Assembly: GCF_946478885.1 (NCBI RefSeq)
Contig: NZ_CAMLDX010000003.1
Span: forward strand, 1 to 64,000
Length of the DNA: 64,000 nt
Reading direction: 5' to 3'
Source of the DNA: an uncultured Bacillus sp.
GTDB lineage: Bacteria; Bacillota; Bacilli; Bacillales_B; DSM-18226
In this document: positions 1 through 7,216 of the stretch, in pieces
Layout of the letters: every line of letters begins with the position of its first letter
Numbering within the stretch: the first letter of the stretch is position 1
The notes under the pieces: generated by a model
Told to the model about the DNA's origin: nothing
Seen by the model: only the letters and a program-made list of their open reading frames with translations
Databases searched by the model: none
Translations under genes and position numbers: made by a program

Positions 1-66
1 CAAAGCTACTATAAATATTTGCGCTAAAAATAGTTCCAAAACTTTTCATCGATTATTAGTAAATTT

Positions 67-112
67 AAAAAGCCCAATTTCTCAACATTAAAATTAAGAA
101 ATTGGACTTTTG
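67..112. terminator. bidirectional hairpin terminator
   Basis: An A-rich arm with CCAATTTCT (75-83) is matched by AGAAATTGG (97-105) and followed by CTTTTG, with an A-run on the other side. It can end transcription in both directions. It lies downstream of the minus-strand esterase gene, whose stop is at 245. Confidence 0.6.
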
Positions 113-244
113 TCATTACTTCGGAATAGCGTCCGATAATGGAATAACTTTATGTTGAACCTTCAAAAATATACAGTTTTAGCTAATGTATATTTTACTT
201 AAAATAAGAACCTGTTTTGAAAAATGGCAATAAAATATTTTGTT

Positions 245-1513
245 TTAATCAATTACATCTGTTGGTGTTGCTTCTTTTAAAATAATTATGCCGTCATAGG
301 CCTTATTGGGTATCATTTCAATTGTGTAAAACATTTTTAATAGCTTTTGCCAAGAACGAAAGTCGTCACCCACGTTTACCATTTTTTGTTCACTTTTTAT
401 AATGTCCAACAATTCCTTTGACTCACTGGCTTTTTCAAAATCAACGTAAAAGATATTTGGCTCTACTTCACTAAATGCATCAACTAAACCATTATGATTC
501 TTTATCTTATAATTCTTTCTTTTATCAGATCCGCGGTTTAAGGCTTGAAATTTACTATTCATTAAGTCGGTACCAATTGCAAAATACTTGGACCCATATA
601 ACTCATCTAAATAACTTCCCATCGATTTATAACTAGCTAATGAAGCAGACGTTTTTTCGATATGCCCATTATGTCCGGAGAAGAATACCTTATCATGACC
701 ACGAGCAGCTTCAAATTCAACAATCCATTGCAAATTGTCAGCTAAATACTGATCACGAAGTTGTTGGTAGTCCCCCTCATTTAAAAATAGCTCTGTTCGT
801 TGTTTCATAAGTTGTGCGTATTCTAAAGCAAAGGCAAACGTATCCGATGATGAATGTTCCGTATAAGCTACTTCGTTTGATTGCAGATCAAAAATGATAT
901 TATCGAGCACCTCATAAATTTTTTTCAGTTGCTTCGTTGATAACGATCTCATTGTATTATTTGAAGCATGTTCCAGTTGAACTGCATATTTTTGTTCCGC
1001 ATCCTTGTTAACAACTTCATAATAGTTAAGCAAACCTTTTTTACTGTAATCATATCGCTGCATATCATTTCCGTAAAAATATATTTTCTCATCGTCACTG
1101 GCCGTAGCGTTATAATCATGCATCCATTGAACAAAATCGATCATTTGCTCCGTTTTATAGATGCTGTAATCAAGTGCGTTCACGGCTTCTTCTGCAGTAC
1201 CTTTTCCATCTAAAATGAACTGATTAATTTCCTGTCCGCCTCCAAAATCCCCTTCTATTACAAACACACGGACATGTTCATTTTTAATTAATGCTTCAAA
1301 TACATCTTTTTTCAACTTCTGAAGTTCTAAATTCCCATGTGTTGCCTCTCCTAAGCCAATTATTCTTACATCATCCGGAATATTAATTTTTTTAACAGAC
1401 GAAATATATTTTTCTGCTTCATCAAACACTTTATCATTATTACTGCACCCTGATAAAACAATCATGAGACAAATAACAGCCAATAAGAAAGGTTTCTTTT
1501 TAGAAAAGTGCAT
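245..1513 (-). CDS. erythromycin-esterase-family lipoprotein
   Basis: The 422-residue protein has a lipoprotein signal peptide: basic start, hydrophobic stretch from about residue 8, and lipobox LSGC with the lipidated Cys at 23. It should therefore sit on the outer face of the membrane. The mature part matches the erythromycin esterase/succinoglycan-biosynthesis family: GLGEATHG near residue 53, an acidic VIEGDFGG segment near 85, GNDMQ near 148 and a GHNGH motif near 281. Family members hydrolyse macrolide lactones or unknown esters; the His/Glu-rich motifs form the active site. Most macrolide esterases are cytoplasmic, so an exported form is unlikely to be simply a cytosolic resistance enzyme. 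The ATG is preceded by GAGGGGA. It is co-directional with the DUF2812-PadR pair. Family is confident, substrate unknown. Confidence 0.85.
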   Translation of the reverse strand: MHFSKKKPFLLAVICLMIVLSGCSNNDKVFDEAEKYISSVKKINIPDDVRIIGLGEATHGNLELQKLKKDVFEALIKNEHVRVFVIEGDFGGGQEINQFILDGKGTAEEAVNALDYSIYKTEQMIDFVQWMHDYNATASDDEKIYFYGNDMQRYDYSKKGLLNYYEVVNKDAEQKYAVQLEHASNNTMRSLSTKQLKKIYEVLDNIIFDLQSNEVAYTEHSSSDTFAFALEYAQLMKQRTELFLNEGDYQQLRDQYLADNLQWIVEFEAARGHDKVFFSGHNGHIEKTSASLASYKSMGSYLDELYGSKYFAIGTDLMNSKFQALNRGSDKRKNYKIKNHNGLVDAFSEVEPNIFYVDFEKASESKELLDIIKSEQKMVNVGDDFRSWQKLLKMFYTIEMIPNKAYDGIIILKEATPTDVID

Positions 1514-1532
1514 CTTTAAATCCCCTCGTTTA

Positions 1533-2102
1533 TTATTTTTCTTTTGACATTAAATACTTTCGATAAGCTTTATAAAAACTGCTACCAAAGAAAACAACCA
1601 TAAGGGCGGGAAGCGACCTCAAAAGGGCAAATGGAGTTTCAAATATAAACGCTTTCCAAAATAATGCACCTTTCATACTCCAAAGACCTTCAGCTAAATA
1701 TAAACCTGAATCCTTGTAAAGCATATAAGAAAAAAGCAATAACAGTATACCTAAACCAGATGAATAACCCATCAATCTTTTATAATAATTACTCTTTGAT
1801 TGGCGATCCGAGAAGATTTCATTTTGATCATCATCTTCTTTTTGCCAATATCGAATTCCACCAAGCCAGGAGCCATTTATATAAATCCAACCGAAGTCTT
1901 CATATATCCCTTTGTAATCTTTGAACTTTTTCTTTGATAAATAATCTTGATAATCCAGCCGTATCACATATCTCTTGTCGGTTTTTTCGAAAGTGTATAT
2001 TCCTAATCCACTAATATTTGTACAATGATAGCCTTTTTGTAATTGCTCGTTCAGCCATTGCTCCTCTTTTTCAATATCAAAAAACATCTTAAATTTCTTC
2101 AT
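1533..2102 (-). CDS. DUF2812 domain membrane protein
   Basis: The 189-residue protein has an N-terminal DUF2812 domain (about residues 1-95; KKFKMFFDIEKEEQWLN, then an aromatic-rich GWIYINGSWLGG segment). Two predicted membrane segments follow, near 118-136 and 155-175. DUF2812 proteins are nearly always encoded directly downstream of a PadR regulator, as here, and many are thought to act with it as a regulatory or membrane-stress pair; no biochemical role is established. I chose the ATG at 2102 because an AAGGAA ribosome site lies 9 nt upstream, whereas the in-frame GTG three codons earlier abuts it. The gene overlaps the 3' end of padR by 14 bp, indicating translational coupling. Confidence 0.8.
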   Translation of the reverse strand: MKKFKMFFDIEKEEQWLNEQLQKGYHCTNISGLGIYTFEKTDKRYVIRLDYQDYLSKKKFKDYKGIYEDFGWIYINGSWLGGIRYWQKEDDDQNEIFSDRQSKSNYYKRLMGYSSGLGILLLLFSYMLYKDSGLYLAEGLWSMKGALFWKAFIFETPFALLRSLPALMVVFFGSSFYKAYRKYLMSKEK

Positions 2103-2406
2103 TCGATTCACTTCCTTCGTACAGGGATAAAATATGCAATAACCTGTTTTGTTCCATTTTCAAAATGGCGCTTCCTTCCGCAGTTATCATATAAACTTTT
2201 CTTCGCCCTGACTCTCCAACAGGTTCAATCCAACCGTGCTTATTCAAGTTTTCAATCGCACCGTATAATGTACCAGCTGCTAAAATAACGGTTCCATTAC
2301 TCATCTTTTCTATCTTCTGCATTACGGCATAGCCGTGAAGGGGCTCACGTAAAGCTAATAAAATATAATGCATGGTTTCAGACAACGGCAATAATTTATG
2401 TTTCAT
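2089..2406 (-). CDS. PadR-family transcriptional regulator
   Basis: The 105-residue protein is a PadR-type winged helix without a long C-terminal domain (PadR-s2 class). It has the helix segment MHYILLALREPLHGYAVMQ, the recognition region with the family signature GTLYGAIENL (residues 46-55), the wing GRRKVYMIT and a C-terminal dimerisation helix. Such regulators usually repress their own operon and a linked membrane protein, here the DUF2812 protein. Paired inverted repeats directly upstream (2418-2477) are good candidates for its operators. The target signal is unknown. Confidence 0.9.
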   Translation of the reverse strand: MKHKLLPLSETMHYILLALREPLHGYAVMQKIEKMSNGTVILAAGTLYGAIENLNKHGWIEPVGESGRRKVYMITAEGSAILKMEQNRLLHILSLYEGSESNEEI

Positions 2407-2417
2407 ACTCTAACCCT

Positions 2418-2477
2418 CTATTCAGTTTAACTATATAGTTTGACTTTATAATAAAATAATACAGTTCAACTGAATAG
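2418..2477 (-). promoter_or_regulatory. paired inverted-repeat operator upstream of padR
   Basis: CTATTCAGTTTAACT (2418-2432) is repeated in inverted orientation as AGTTCAACTGAATAG (2463-2477), matching at 14 of 15 bases, with the spacing centred on the AT-rich promoter region. Each arm is itself a small palindrome around AGTT-N-AACT, and AACTATATAGTT (2429-2440) is another. The arrangement fits binding of two PadR dimers over the padR-DUF2812 promoter. The binding assignment is inferred from position. Confidence 0.5.
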
Positions 2478-2548
2478 TCAACAGCATTTTTAAAATTCAT
2501 CGAAGGAACTTAAAGTAAACCCTTTATAATCAGGCAAAAATTTAATCT

Positions 2549-2588
2549 AAAAAAGTCGATTTCCTTTACGTTGGGAAATCGACTTTTT
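2549..2588. terminator. orphan hairpin terminator
   Basis: AAAAAAGTCGATTTCC and GGAAATCGACTTTTT form a 10-bp stem with an 8-9-nt loop and T-runs on both sides. No intact gene ends here on either strand, so it is probably left over from a deleted gene. Confidence 0.6.
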
Positions 2589-2646
2589 GTGTAATCTTAA
2601 TTAAATGGCCTGATTGCTGAACAATCGGGAGAAAGCCTTTTGCTTT

Positions 2647-2780
2647 TTACTTTATTCCGATTACTAAACTATCCCGTACGACTTCAACAACTTCTGTTGT
2701 TATCTTATCAAGATTATTAATTTCAAACTTCGCAGAGCTGATTTATTCTTTCTGCAATACTCAGCTTTTTTATTTTCATT
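2647..2780 (-). pseudogene. possible short coding relic, unknown gene
   Basis: On the minus strand about 30 codons read as protein-like sequence ending DSLVIGIK before a stop at 2647-2649. A preceding fragment (KKLSIAERINQL) is in a different frame. The composition looks like the decayed C-terminal end of a gene, but I cannot name a family. Confidence 0.2.
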
Positions 2781-2969
2781 TAAAAATTCGAAGAAAAGTA
2801 ACACAAAATGTCTTTCAAAGTGCTTTAATTAATATAGAGGTACTTTTTCCTCAATAATAATGCTGATTTATCGGATTCTAGAGGAAAAGATCCATAAAAT
2901 TAATAAGGCAGGACAGCATACCGCTGTTTCTTGTAAGAAAATTATGAAATAGGTGACATAAAATTCTTG

Positions 2970-3211
2970 CAAAAGCACTTATTTATGAAGGGGATCACCT
3001 CATAAAAAAATGCCGATTCAGGAGTTCGTGCAATGCCTGTGAAATCCAATGAACTTAAGATTACAGGGATTTGTGATGTAGAATTTATTTAAGATCACCA
3101 TGGTTTGAAATAAAAGATCTGAAGAAAAATACACTGCTTATCCGATTGAAAATGAACGTGGCAAAAAACTAGACGATGTTGATATATACATTAAAATGAA
3201 GAAATTATTAA
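2970..3211 (+). pseudogene. cas4: frame-broken cas4 relic (type I-C)
   Basis: Translation gives pieces in several frames that align with remembered type I-C Cas4 proteins: YEGDHL then (after a 1-nt slip) KNAD; VRAMPVKS and ITGICDV (about 3023-3080, matching the VRAMPIKS...ISGICDVVEF region); and YPIENERGKKLDDVDI (about 3139-3186, matching YPVEYKRGKP...ADILQL). In-frame stops and frameshifts separate the pieces, and the cysteine-rich C-terminus is missing. Cas4 is a RecB-like nuclease that trims prespacers during adaptation. Position upstream of a cas2 tail and an I-C-type array supports the call. It is clearly non-functional. Confidence 0.65.
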
Positions 3212-3259
3212 GGATGTGTTTTGATTTAAATTAGAACTTCACAAATGAGAAGGTGAAGA

Positions 3260-3295
3260 GAATTGTTGGATATTGAATGTCCATTAATATTTTAA
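3260..3295 (+). pseudogene. cas2: cas2 C-terminal relic
   Basis: The last codons read ELLDIECPLIF then stop, resembling the conserved Cas2 ending (S-LDLEGPLIF) of type I-C systems. An in-frame TGA lies just upstream, and cas1 plus most of cas2 are absent between this fragment and the cas4 relic. The short length makes this call dependent on its context next to the leader and array. Confidence 0.45.
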
Positions 3296-3378
3296 GTGCG
3301 AATGTAAAGCTCACATGAAATCCCCGATACAATTTTTTCATTTAAAAAGCCTAATTTTGCATATTATGTTTTTTAATT

Positions 3379-3394
3379 CTTTACTTAAGTAAAG
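3379..3394. repeat. 16-bp perfect palindrome in the CRISPR leader
   Basis: CTTTACTTAAGTAAAG is a perfect palindrome in the AT-rich leader region (3296-3455) between the cas2 relic and the first CRISPR repeat. It could be a protein-binding site or chance in AT-rich DNA. Confidence 0.35.
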
Positions 3395-3455
3395 AGAATA
3401 GCGCTTTTTTTAACTAAAATTATCATTTTTAATGTTCTTTTGGTTAAAATTCGCT

Positions 3456-3690
3456 GTCACATCCTATATGGATGTGTGGATTGAAATTTCTACCCCAATT
3501 ACATTATTTAAACTATGTTGCTGGTCACATCCTATATGGATGTGTGGATTGAAATAAACGGCTGCACAATTTGGTCTGCAGGGTACCAGAGTCACATCCT
3601 ATATGGATGTGTGGATTGAAATTAGTTTGCAAAAGATACATATTTCAAATGCCATGTAGTTGCAAACATTATGGATGTGTGGATTAAAGT
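3456..3690 (+). CRISPR. short type I-C-like CRISPR array, 3 intact + 1 degenerate repeat
   Basis: Three identical 32-bp repeats start with GTCACATCCTATATGG and end TGTGTGGATTGAAAT (3456-3487, 3524-3555, 3591-3622). The inner CACATCC/GGATGTG pair forms the repeat hairpin. The sequence form, with the GGATTGAAAT end, is typical of type I-C arrays. Spacers are 36, 35 and 36 bp (3488-3523, 3556-3590, 3623-3658). A fourth copy (3659-3690) is degenerate in its first third and ends GGATTAAAGT, marking the leader-distal end. No intact cas genes are in this window, so the array depends on genes elsewhere or is dead. Confidence 0.93.
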
Positions 3691-3903
3691 GAAGTATAAC
3701 TAAATGAATTATAGACAACCATATAAAAAATTAAAAATTTAATCTATGAATTACTCAACTTGTAATGAAGTGTTTATGGATATATTTATCTAATCGCCCT
3801 ACTATTTAATAAGGAAAAGTTGCATATTAGAATGAAATGATATAAACATCCAAGCATATGCAAAAGGGGAGATTGGTGAACAATGCTACAAGCATAATTC
3901 AAA

Positions 3904-3949
3904 TAAAAAAACCTAGAACCATTGATATATCAAGGATTCTAGGTTTTTT
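3904..3949 (-). terminator. rpsD terminator
   Basis: AACCTAGAA (3910-3918) pairs with TTCTAGGTT (3937-3945) around an inner CC-TTGATATATCAA-GG helix, with A/T runs on both sides. It lies just beyond the rpsD stop codon on the minus strand. Confidence 0.85.
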
Positions 3950-3976
3950 GTGTACGCTATTTACAAAGCGTATTAA

Positions 3977-4579
3977 TTAACGAGAATAGAACTCAACGAT
4001 GAATGATTCATTAATTTCAGCTGGAAGTTCAGAGCGTTCTGGTAAACGAGTGAATGTTCCTTCCAGTTTATCAGCATCAAAAGTTACATAATCAGGAACA
4101 AAGTTATTCACTTCGATTGCTTCTTTAATGATTTCAAGGTTACGTGATTTTTCACGAACGCTGATTGTTTGGCCGATTGAAAGGCGGTATGAAGGAATAT
4201 CAACGCGTTTTCCATCTACTAGGATGTGACCGTGGTTTACAAGCTGACGAGCTTGGCGACGTGTACGCGCTAAACCTAAACGGTATACGAGATTATCCAA
4301 ACGTGATTCTAAAAGAATCATAAAGTTTTCACCGTGGATCCCAACCATTTTTCCTGCTTTATCAAATAGATTGCGGAATTGGCGTTCGTTTACTCCATAC
4401 ATATGGCGAAGCTTTTGTTTTTCTTGTAATTGCAAACCATATTCAGATAATTTTTTGCGTTGGTTTGGACCGTGTTGTCCTGGTGCGTAAGGACGTTTTT
4501 CTAATTCTTTACCTGTGCCGCTCAATGAAATGCCTAAACGACGGGATAATTTCCAACTTGGACCTGTATAACGAGCCAT
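3977..4579 (-). CDS. rpsD: 30S ribosomal protein S4
   Basis: The 200-residue protein is full length for bacillar S4. It starts [18 protein letters not shown] and has an S4 RNA-binding domain around residues 90-150 ([23 protein letters not shown]). S4 nucleates 30S assembly by binding the 16S 5' domain and represses its own mRNA. The zinc-binding cysteine motif found in some S4 paralogues is absent. I chose the ATG at 4579 because AGGAGGAG lies 7-8 nt upstream. An in-frame upstream extension of 38 codons lies inside the S4 leader and is not translated. The gene is monocistronic, between its own promoter and a strong terminator. Confidence 0.98.
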   Translation of the reverse strand: MARYTGPSWKLSRRLGISLSGTGKELEKRPYAPGQHGPNQRKKLSEYGLQLQEKQKLRHMYGVNERQFRNLFDKAGKMVGIHGENFMILLESRLDNLVYRLGLARTRRQARQLVNHGHILVDGKRVDIPSYRLSIGQTISVREKSRNLEIIKEAIEVNNFVPDYVTFDADKLEGTFTRLPERSELPAEINESFIVEFYSR

Positions 4580-4815
4580 TAACTGACTCCTCCTCTTTGT
4601 TTTTATTTGGGTAAAATAAAAACAGATGCGATAACCTATCTCTGGACATTTTGTTTTCATGTACCTTCGCCCTCGCAGCTGAGGGTTACACAATACACCA
4701 TCATCATCGAAAAAGGCCAGACAAATGTTGACACTTCAAAGAATGATATCTTTACTGTCGATGAGGAACAAAATGAAACCAAAAAAAGCACTCACATATG
4801 CTGCGATATTTTACA
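4580..4815 (-). promoter_or_regulatory. rpsD mRNA leader, S4 autoregulatory site
   Basis: About 240 nt separate the rpsD promoter from its start codon. On the minus strand the leader contains CAGCTGCGAGGGCGAAGGTACATG and flanking short inverted repeats, resembling the S4-binding leader described for Bacillus rpsD, which mimics the 16S rRNA target so that free S4 represses translation. The match is from memory of that leader; no structure was computed. Confidence 0.55.
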
Positions 4816-4823
4816 CAAAGAAT

Positions 4824-4853
4824 ATTATATAATTTTACCTAAAACAATGTCAA
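4824..4853 (-). promoter_or_regulatory. rpsD sigma-A promoter
   Basis: On the minus strand TTGACA (4848-4853) and TATAAT (4824-4829) are both perfect hexamers separated by 18 bp. This strong promoter suits a ribosomal protein gene and diverges from the dgcP promoter about 45 bp away. Confidence 0.8.
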
Positions 4854-4873
4854 GATTATTTTTGGCTTTGAGC

Positions 4874-4901
4874 TTTACGGAATAGAAAGGTATGGTAAAA
4901 T
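4874..4901 (+). promoter_or_regulatory. putative dgcP promoter
   Basis: TTTACG (4874-4879), 16 bp, then TAAAAT (4896-4901) with an upstream TG (extended -10). It would give a leader of about 170 nt before dgcP. Back-to-back arrangement with the rpsD promoter. Confidence 0.45.
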
Positions 4902-5080
4902 AATAGTAATTTGTACTCATGAAATAGATTTGAATGGCTATTCTTTTGAAGATCTGCATGATAACTGGGATTAAAATTCCTTTTTGAATAATGTGAATAT
5001 AAACGAACGGTCCTGAAAAATGGCCAATGGAACGGAACAACAGATTGGCTATCAAACTAAATTTTCAGGTGGTGATGAAT

Positions 5081-6964
5081 ATGAAAAAGGAAGGGCTCGA
5101 TCTTGTTCTGAAATTAAAGAGTGCTCTCATTGATTACGTACTACGTATAGAAGGGCCCCCTCAGTTGGATCAGATGCTGCAGCATTTGATTGAAGAACTG
5201 CAACAATTAATGGGTGCTGCGGAGGTAACGATGTACAGTGATTCTGTATGGCAGAAACAGATGTTCATCGGTGCTTCGACTAATAAGGAAAGAAAAAGGG
5301 AACTGCAAGATTCAGCTATTCCTTTATCTGATGGGGAAAAACTAACTGTTGGCCGAGTTTACCGGAGACCTTTTGCATTGGCTGAATTAAATGCTTATCA
5401 TTTGGTCATTGTTTTAGGCAGGAATCATAATTTGGAAGGCCTTCTTTGCATTAAGGAAAAGGAGCAGGCCTTTTCAGACTATCCGGAGCAAGTTTTAAAT
5501 GAATTGAGTCTCCTTTGCAGCCTTTATATACAAAAAGCAAGGAGTTATATCAATAATATTACGAAAGAAAAAAGATGTAAGCAGCTATATCGCATAACGG
5601 AAAAATTCCACTCCTCTATGAATAAGGAGTCCGTGTTAGAAGAAATCATTCTTACATTGAAGGATGTATATCCGACTTTTACTTACTTTCTTTTCCTCTC
5701 ACAAGATCACAAAGCCTATGAAGGTCTTCCGATAAAGTATTTAGACTACAACAGTATGGAGCATGCACTCATGCAGTCCTATGTGACCGGTACTGTTGTC
5801 TTTGAAAATTCGGTCCATGAAAGGAAATCCATTCTTTACGCACCGCTTAAAGGAAAGCAGGGAGTCTATGGAGTACTAGAAGTGATGGCTTTTGATACAG
5901 CAGTTTTCCCGAAAAATGAAGTGGAATTCATTGTACTTCTTGCCACCACAGCAGGCGGAGCAATCGAAAATGCCCATTTATTTCAGCAGTCGAGACAGCT
6001 TATTGCCGACCTGCAGCTTATTAATGAAACAACCCGATATTTAAATACAAATCTTCGTTTGATAGACACGATGGAATATATGGTGCAGAAGGTCGTTCAA
6101 TCTTTTTACGCTCAAGAAACAGCCTTTATTTTATTCTTTCATGGAGAGAACAATCCCATGGTTCAGCAGGGGAGCACGTCATTTTTTTTCAGTGAAGAGG
6201 CACAGGTCTATATTCATTATTTTCAGGAGAAAATTACGGATCAACAGGAATCCCTCTTTATTGGCGATTTAGCACTTCCACATTTCCCAGAACAACCTGA
6301 TATGTTTCATTCTGCGATGGCGGTGCCGATGATTTATTCGGGTGCTTTAAAAGGGTTTGCACTTGCCTTGCACAGGGAGCCTTACTTTTTTTCATTTGAA
6401 ACCTTTAAACTGTATGTATCTTTGATTCAGCATTCTACTCTCGCTTTTTCAAATACCATCCTACGAGAAGAACTTGAGAAAATGGTAGTAACGGATTATT
6501 TAACAAAGCTGTATTCCAGAAATTACCTTGATGACAAAATAAAGTCTTCCATGAAGCAGGATGGAAGCGGAGCCTTTATTATTATTGATATTGATAATTT
6601 CAAAATGATAAATGACACATACGGCCATCAGGTTGGGGATGAGGTTATCATTCAAGTTGCTAATATTATTAATGCGAATATCCGTGAGACAGATATCGGT
6701 GCCAGATGGGGCGGAGAAGAGTTGGCCGTGTATCTGCCGGAGGTATCAGTAGAAATTGGAAAGAAGATAGCGGAACGTCTAGTAAAAAGAGTGAGAGAAA
6801 CATCCGAACCCATTATAACAGTTTCGTGCGGTGTTTCTTATTGGGAAAAAAGCAGGAGCGACGACAGTTATCTTCGTCTCTTTAAACGAGCAGATAAAGC
6901 CTTGTATAAAGCTAAAACCACCGGAAAAGACAAAGTAGTTGTTCAATTGCTGGATGGGGAGTAA
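5081..6964 (+). CDS. dgcP: GAF-GGDEF diguanylate cyclase
   Basis: The 627-residue soluble protein has tandem GAF-like sensor regions (about 20-155 and 170-320), a further GAF-like segment (330-475) and a C-terminal GGDEF domain (about 480-627). The catalytic A-site is GGEEL, an active variant, and RETD lies five residues before it, a canonical I-site for c-di-GMP product inhibition. The phosphate-binding DIDNFKMINDTYGH is intact. It should make c-di-GMP from 2 GTP. Position next to rpsD matches B. subtilis YtrP, now DgcP, though this protein is somewhat longer. I chose the ATG at 5081 because AGGTGG lies 8 nt upstream. Confidence 0.9.
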   Translation: MKKEGLDLVLKLKSALIDYVLRIEGPPQLDQMLQHLIEELQQLMGAAEVTMYSDSVWQKQMFIGASTNKERKRELQDSAIPLSDGEKLTVGRVYRRPFALAELNAYHLVIVLGRNHNLEGLLCIKEKEQAFSDYPEQVLNELSLLCSLYIQKARSYINNITKEKRCKQLYRITEKFHSSMNKESVLEEIILTLKDVYPTFTYFLFLSQDHKAYEGLPIKYLDYNSMEHALMQSYVTGTVVFENSVHERKSILYAPLKGKQGVYGVLEVMAFDTAVFPKNEVEFIVLLATTAGGAIENAHLFQQSRQLIADLQLINETTRYLNTNLRLIDTMEYMVQKVVQSFYAQETAFILFFHGENNPMVQQGSTSFFFSEEAQVYIHYFQEKITDQQESLFIGDLALPHFPEQPDMFHSAMAVPMIYSGALKGFALALHREPYFFSFETFKLYVSLIQHSTLAFSNTILREELEKMVVTDYLTKLYSRNYLDDKIKSSMKQDGSGAFIIIDIDNFKMINDTYGHQVGDEVIIQVANIINANIRETDIGARWGGEELAVYLPEVSVEIGKKIAERLVKRVRETSEPIITVSCGVSYWEKSRSDDSYLRLFKRADKALYKAKTTGKDKVVVQLLDGE

Positions 6965-6976
6965 AGAATATTGCCA

Positions 6977-7020
6977 TTGTACTGTGAGAAGTAAAAAAAT
7001 TTTTACAGTACAGTTTTTTT
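6977..7020 (+). terminator. dgcP terminator
   Basis: GTACTGT (6979-6985) pairs with ACAGTAC (7005-7011), with an inner GTAAAAA/TTTTTAC helix, followed by seven Ts. It ends the dgcP transcript. Confidence 0.8.
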
Positions 7021-7028
7021 GTGAAAAG

Positions 7029-7140
7029 TTTTCGACAAAACCGAAATGATTCGACTGGAAATTCAAAATTAAAAGTCTGAGTGGCTGCTCTTCGACCAAT
7101 TTTTGGGCAAAAGCAGTGAAAACAGCGCCTTTCTGTCGAG
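7029..7140 (+). promoter_or_regulatory. cluster of Spo0A-box-like sites upstream of refZ
   Basis: Three matches to the 0A core TGTCGAA occur upstream of refZ: TTTTGTCGAAAAC on the minus strand (7028-7040), a weaker inverted TTCGACC (7091-7097), and TTCTGTCGAG on the plus strand (7131-7140). refZ of B. subtilis is known to be switched on at sporulation entry. Binding here is inferred. Confidence 0.45.
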
Positions 7141-7148
7141 TTCTTTTC

Positions 7149-7177
7149 AAAGGATAATCAGATAAAAAAGAGAATTG
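7149..7177 (+). promoter_or_regulatory. sigma-H-type promoter of refZ
   Basis: AAAGGATAA (7149-7157) and AGAGAATTG (7169-7177) fit the sigma-H pattern RnAGGAwWW / RnnGAATww with normal spacing. It places the start near 7184, about 30 nt before refZ. This agrees with known early-sporulation control of refZ. Confidence 0.55.
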
Positions 7178-7216
7178 ATGAATTATATAATCCATATGTT
7201 GAAAGGGGAAGGAAGA

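Larger units (their letters stand above)
2481..3976. other. 1.5 kb decayed intergenic region
   Basis: No intact gene was found here. The stretch contains an orphan terminator (2549-2588), a possible short minus-strand coding relic (2647-2780), a frame-broken cas4 relic (about 2970-3210), the tail of cas2 (3260-3295), a CRISPR leader (3296-3455), a short array (3456-3690), about 200 bp with no recognisable content (3691-3900), and the rpsD terminator. Confidence 0.6.

Noticed and set aside
3841..3900. Small gene starting near the AAGGGGAGATTGGTG before the rpsD terminator
   Set aside because: The frames end after a few codons and resemble nothing.
1..3976. Prophage or insertion element as the source of the accessory region
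   Set aside because: No integrase, transposase, target duplication or tRNA attachment site was found.
3977..4693. 38-codon N-terminal extension of rpsD
   Set aside because: It lies in the S4 leader; the ATG at 4579 has a strong ribosome site and gives the exact family length.
4607..4885. Plus-strand frame antisense to the rpsD leader
   Set aside because: No ribosome site and it covers the rpsD promoter and S4 leader.
6779..7195. Minus-strand frame opposite the end of dgcP and the refZ promoter
   Set aside because: Antisense to a coding region and regulatory sites, with no ribosome site or recognisable domain.
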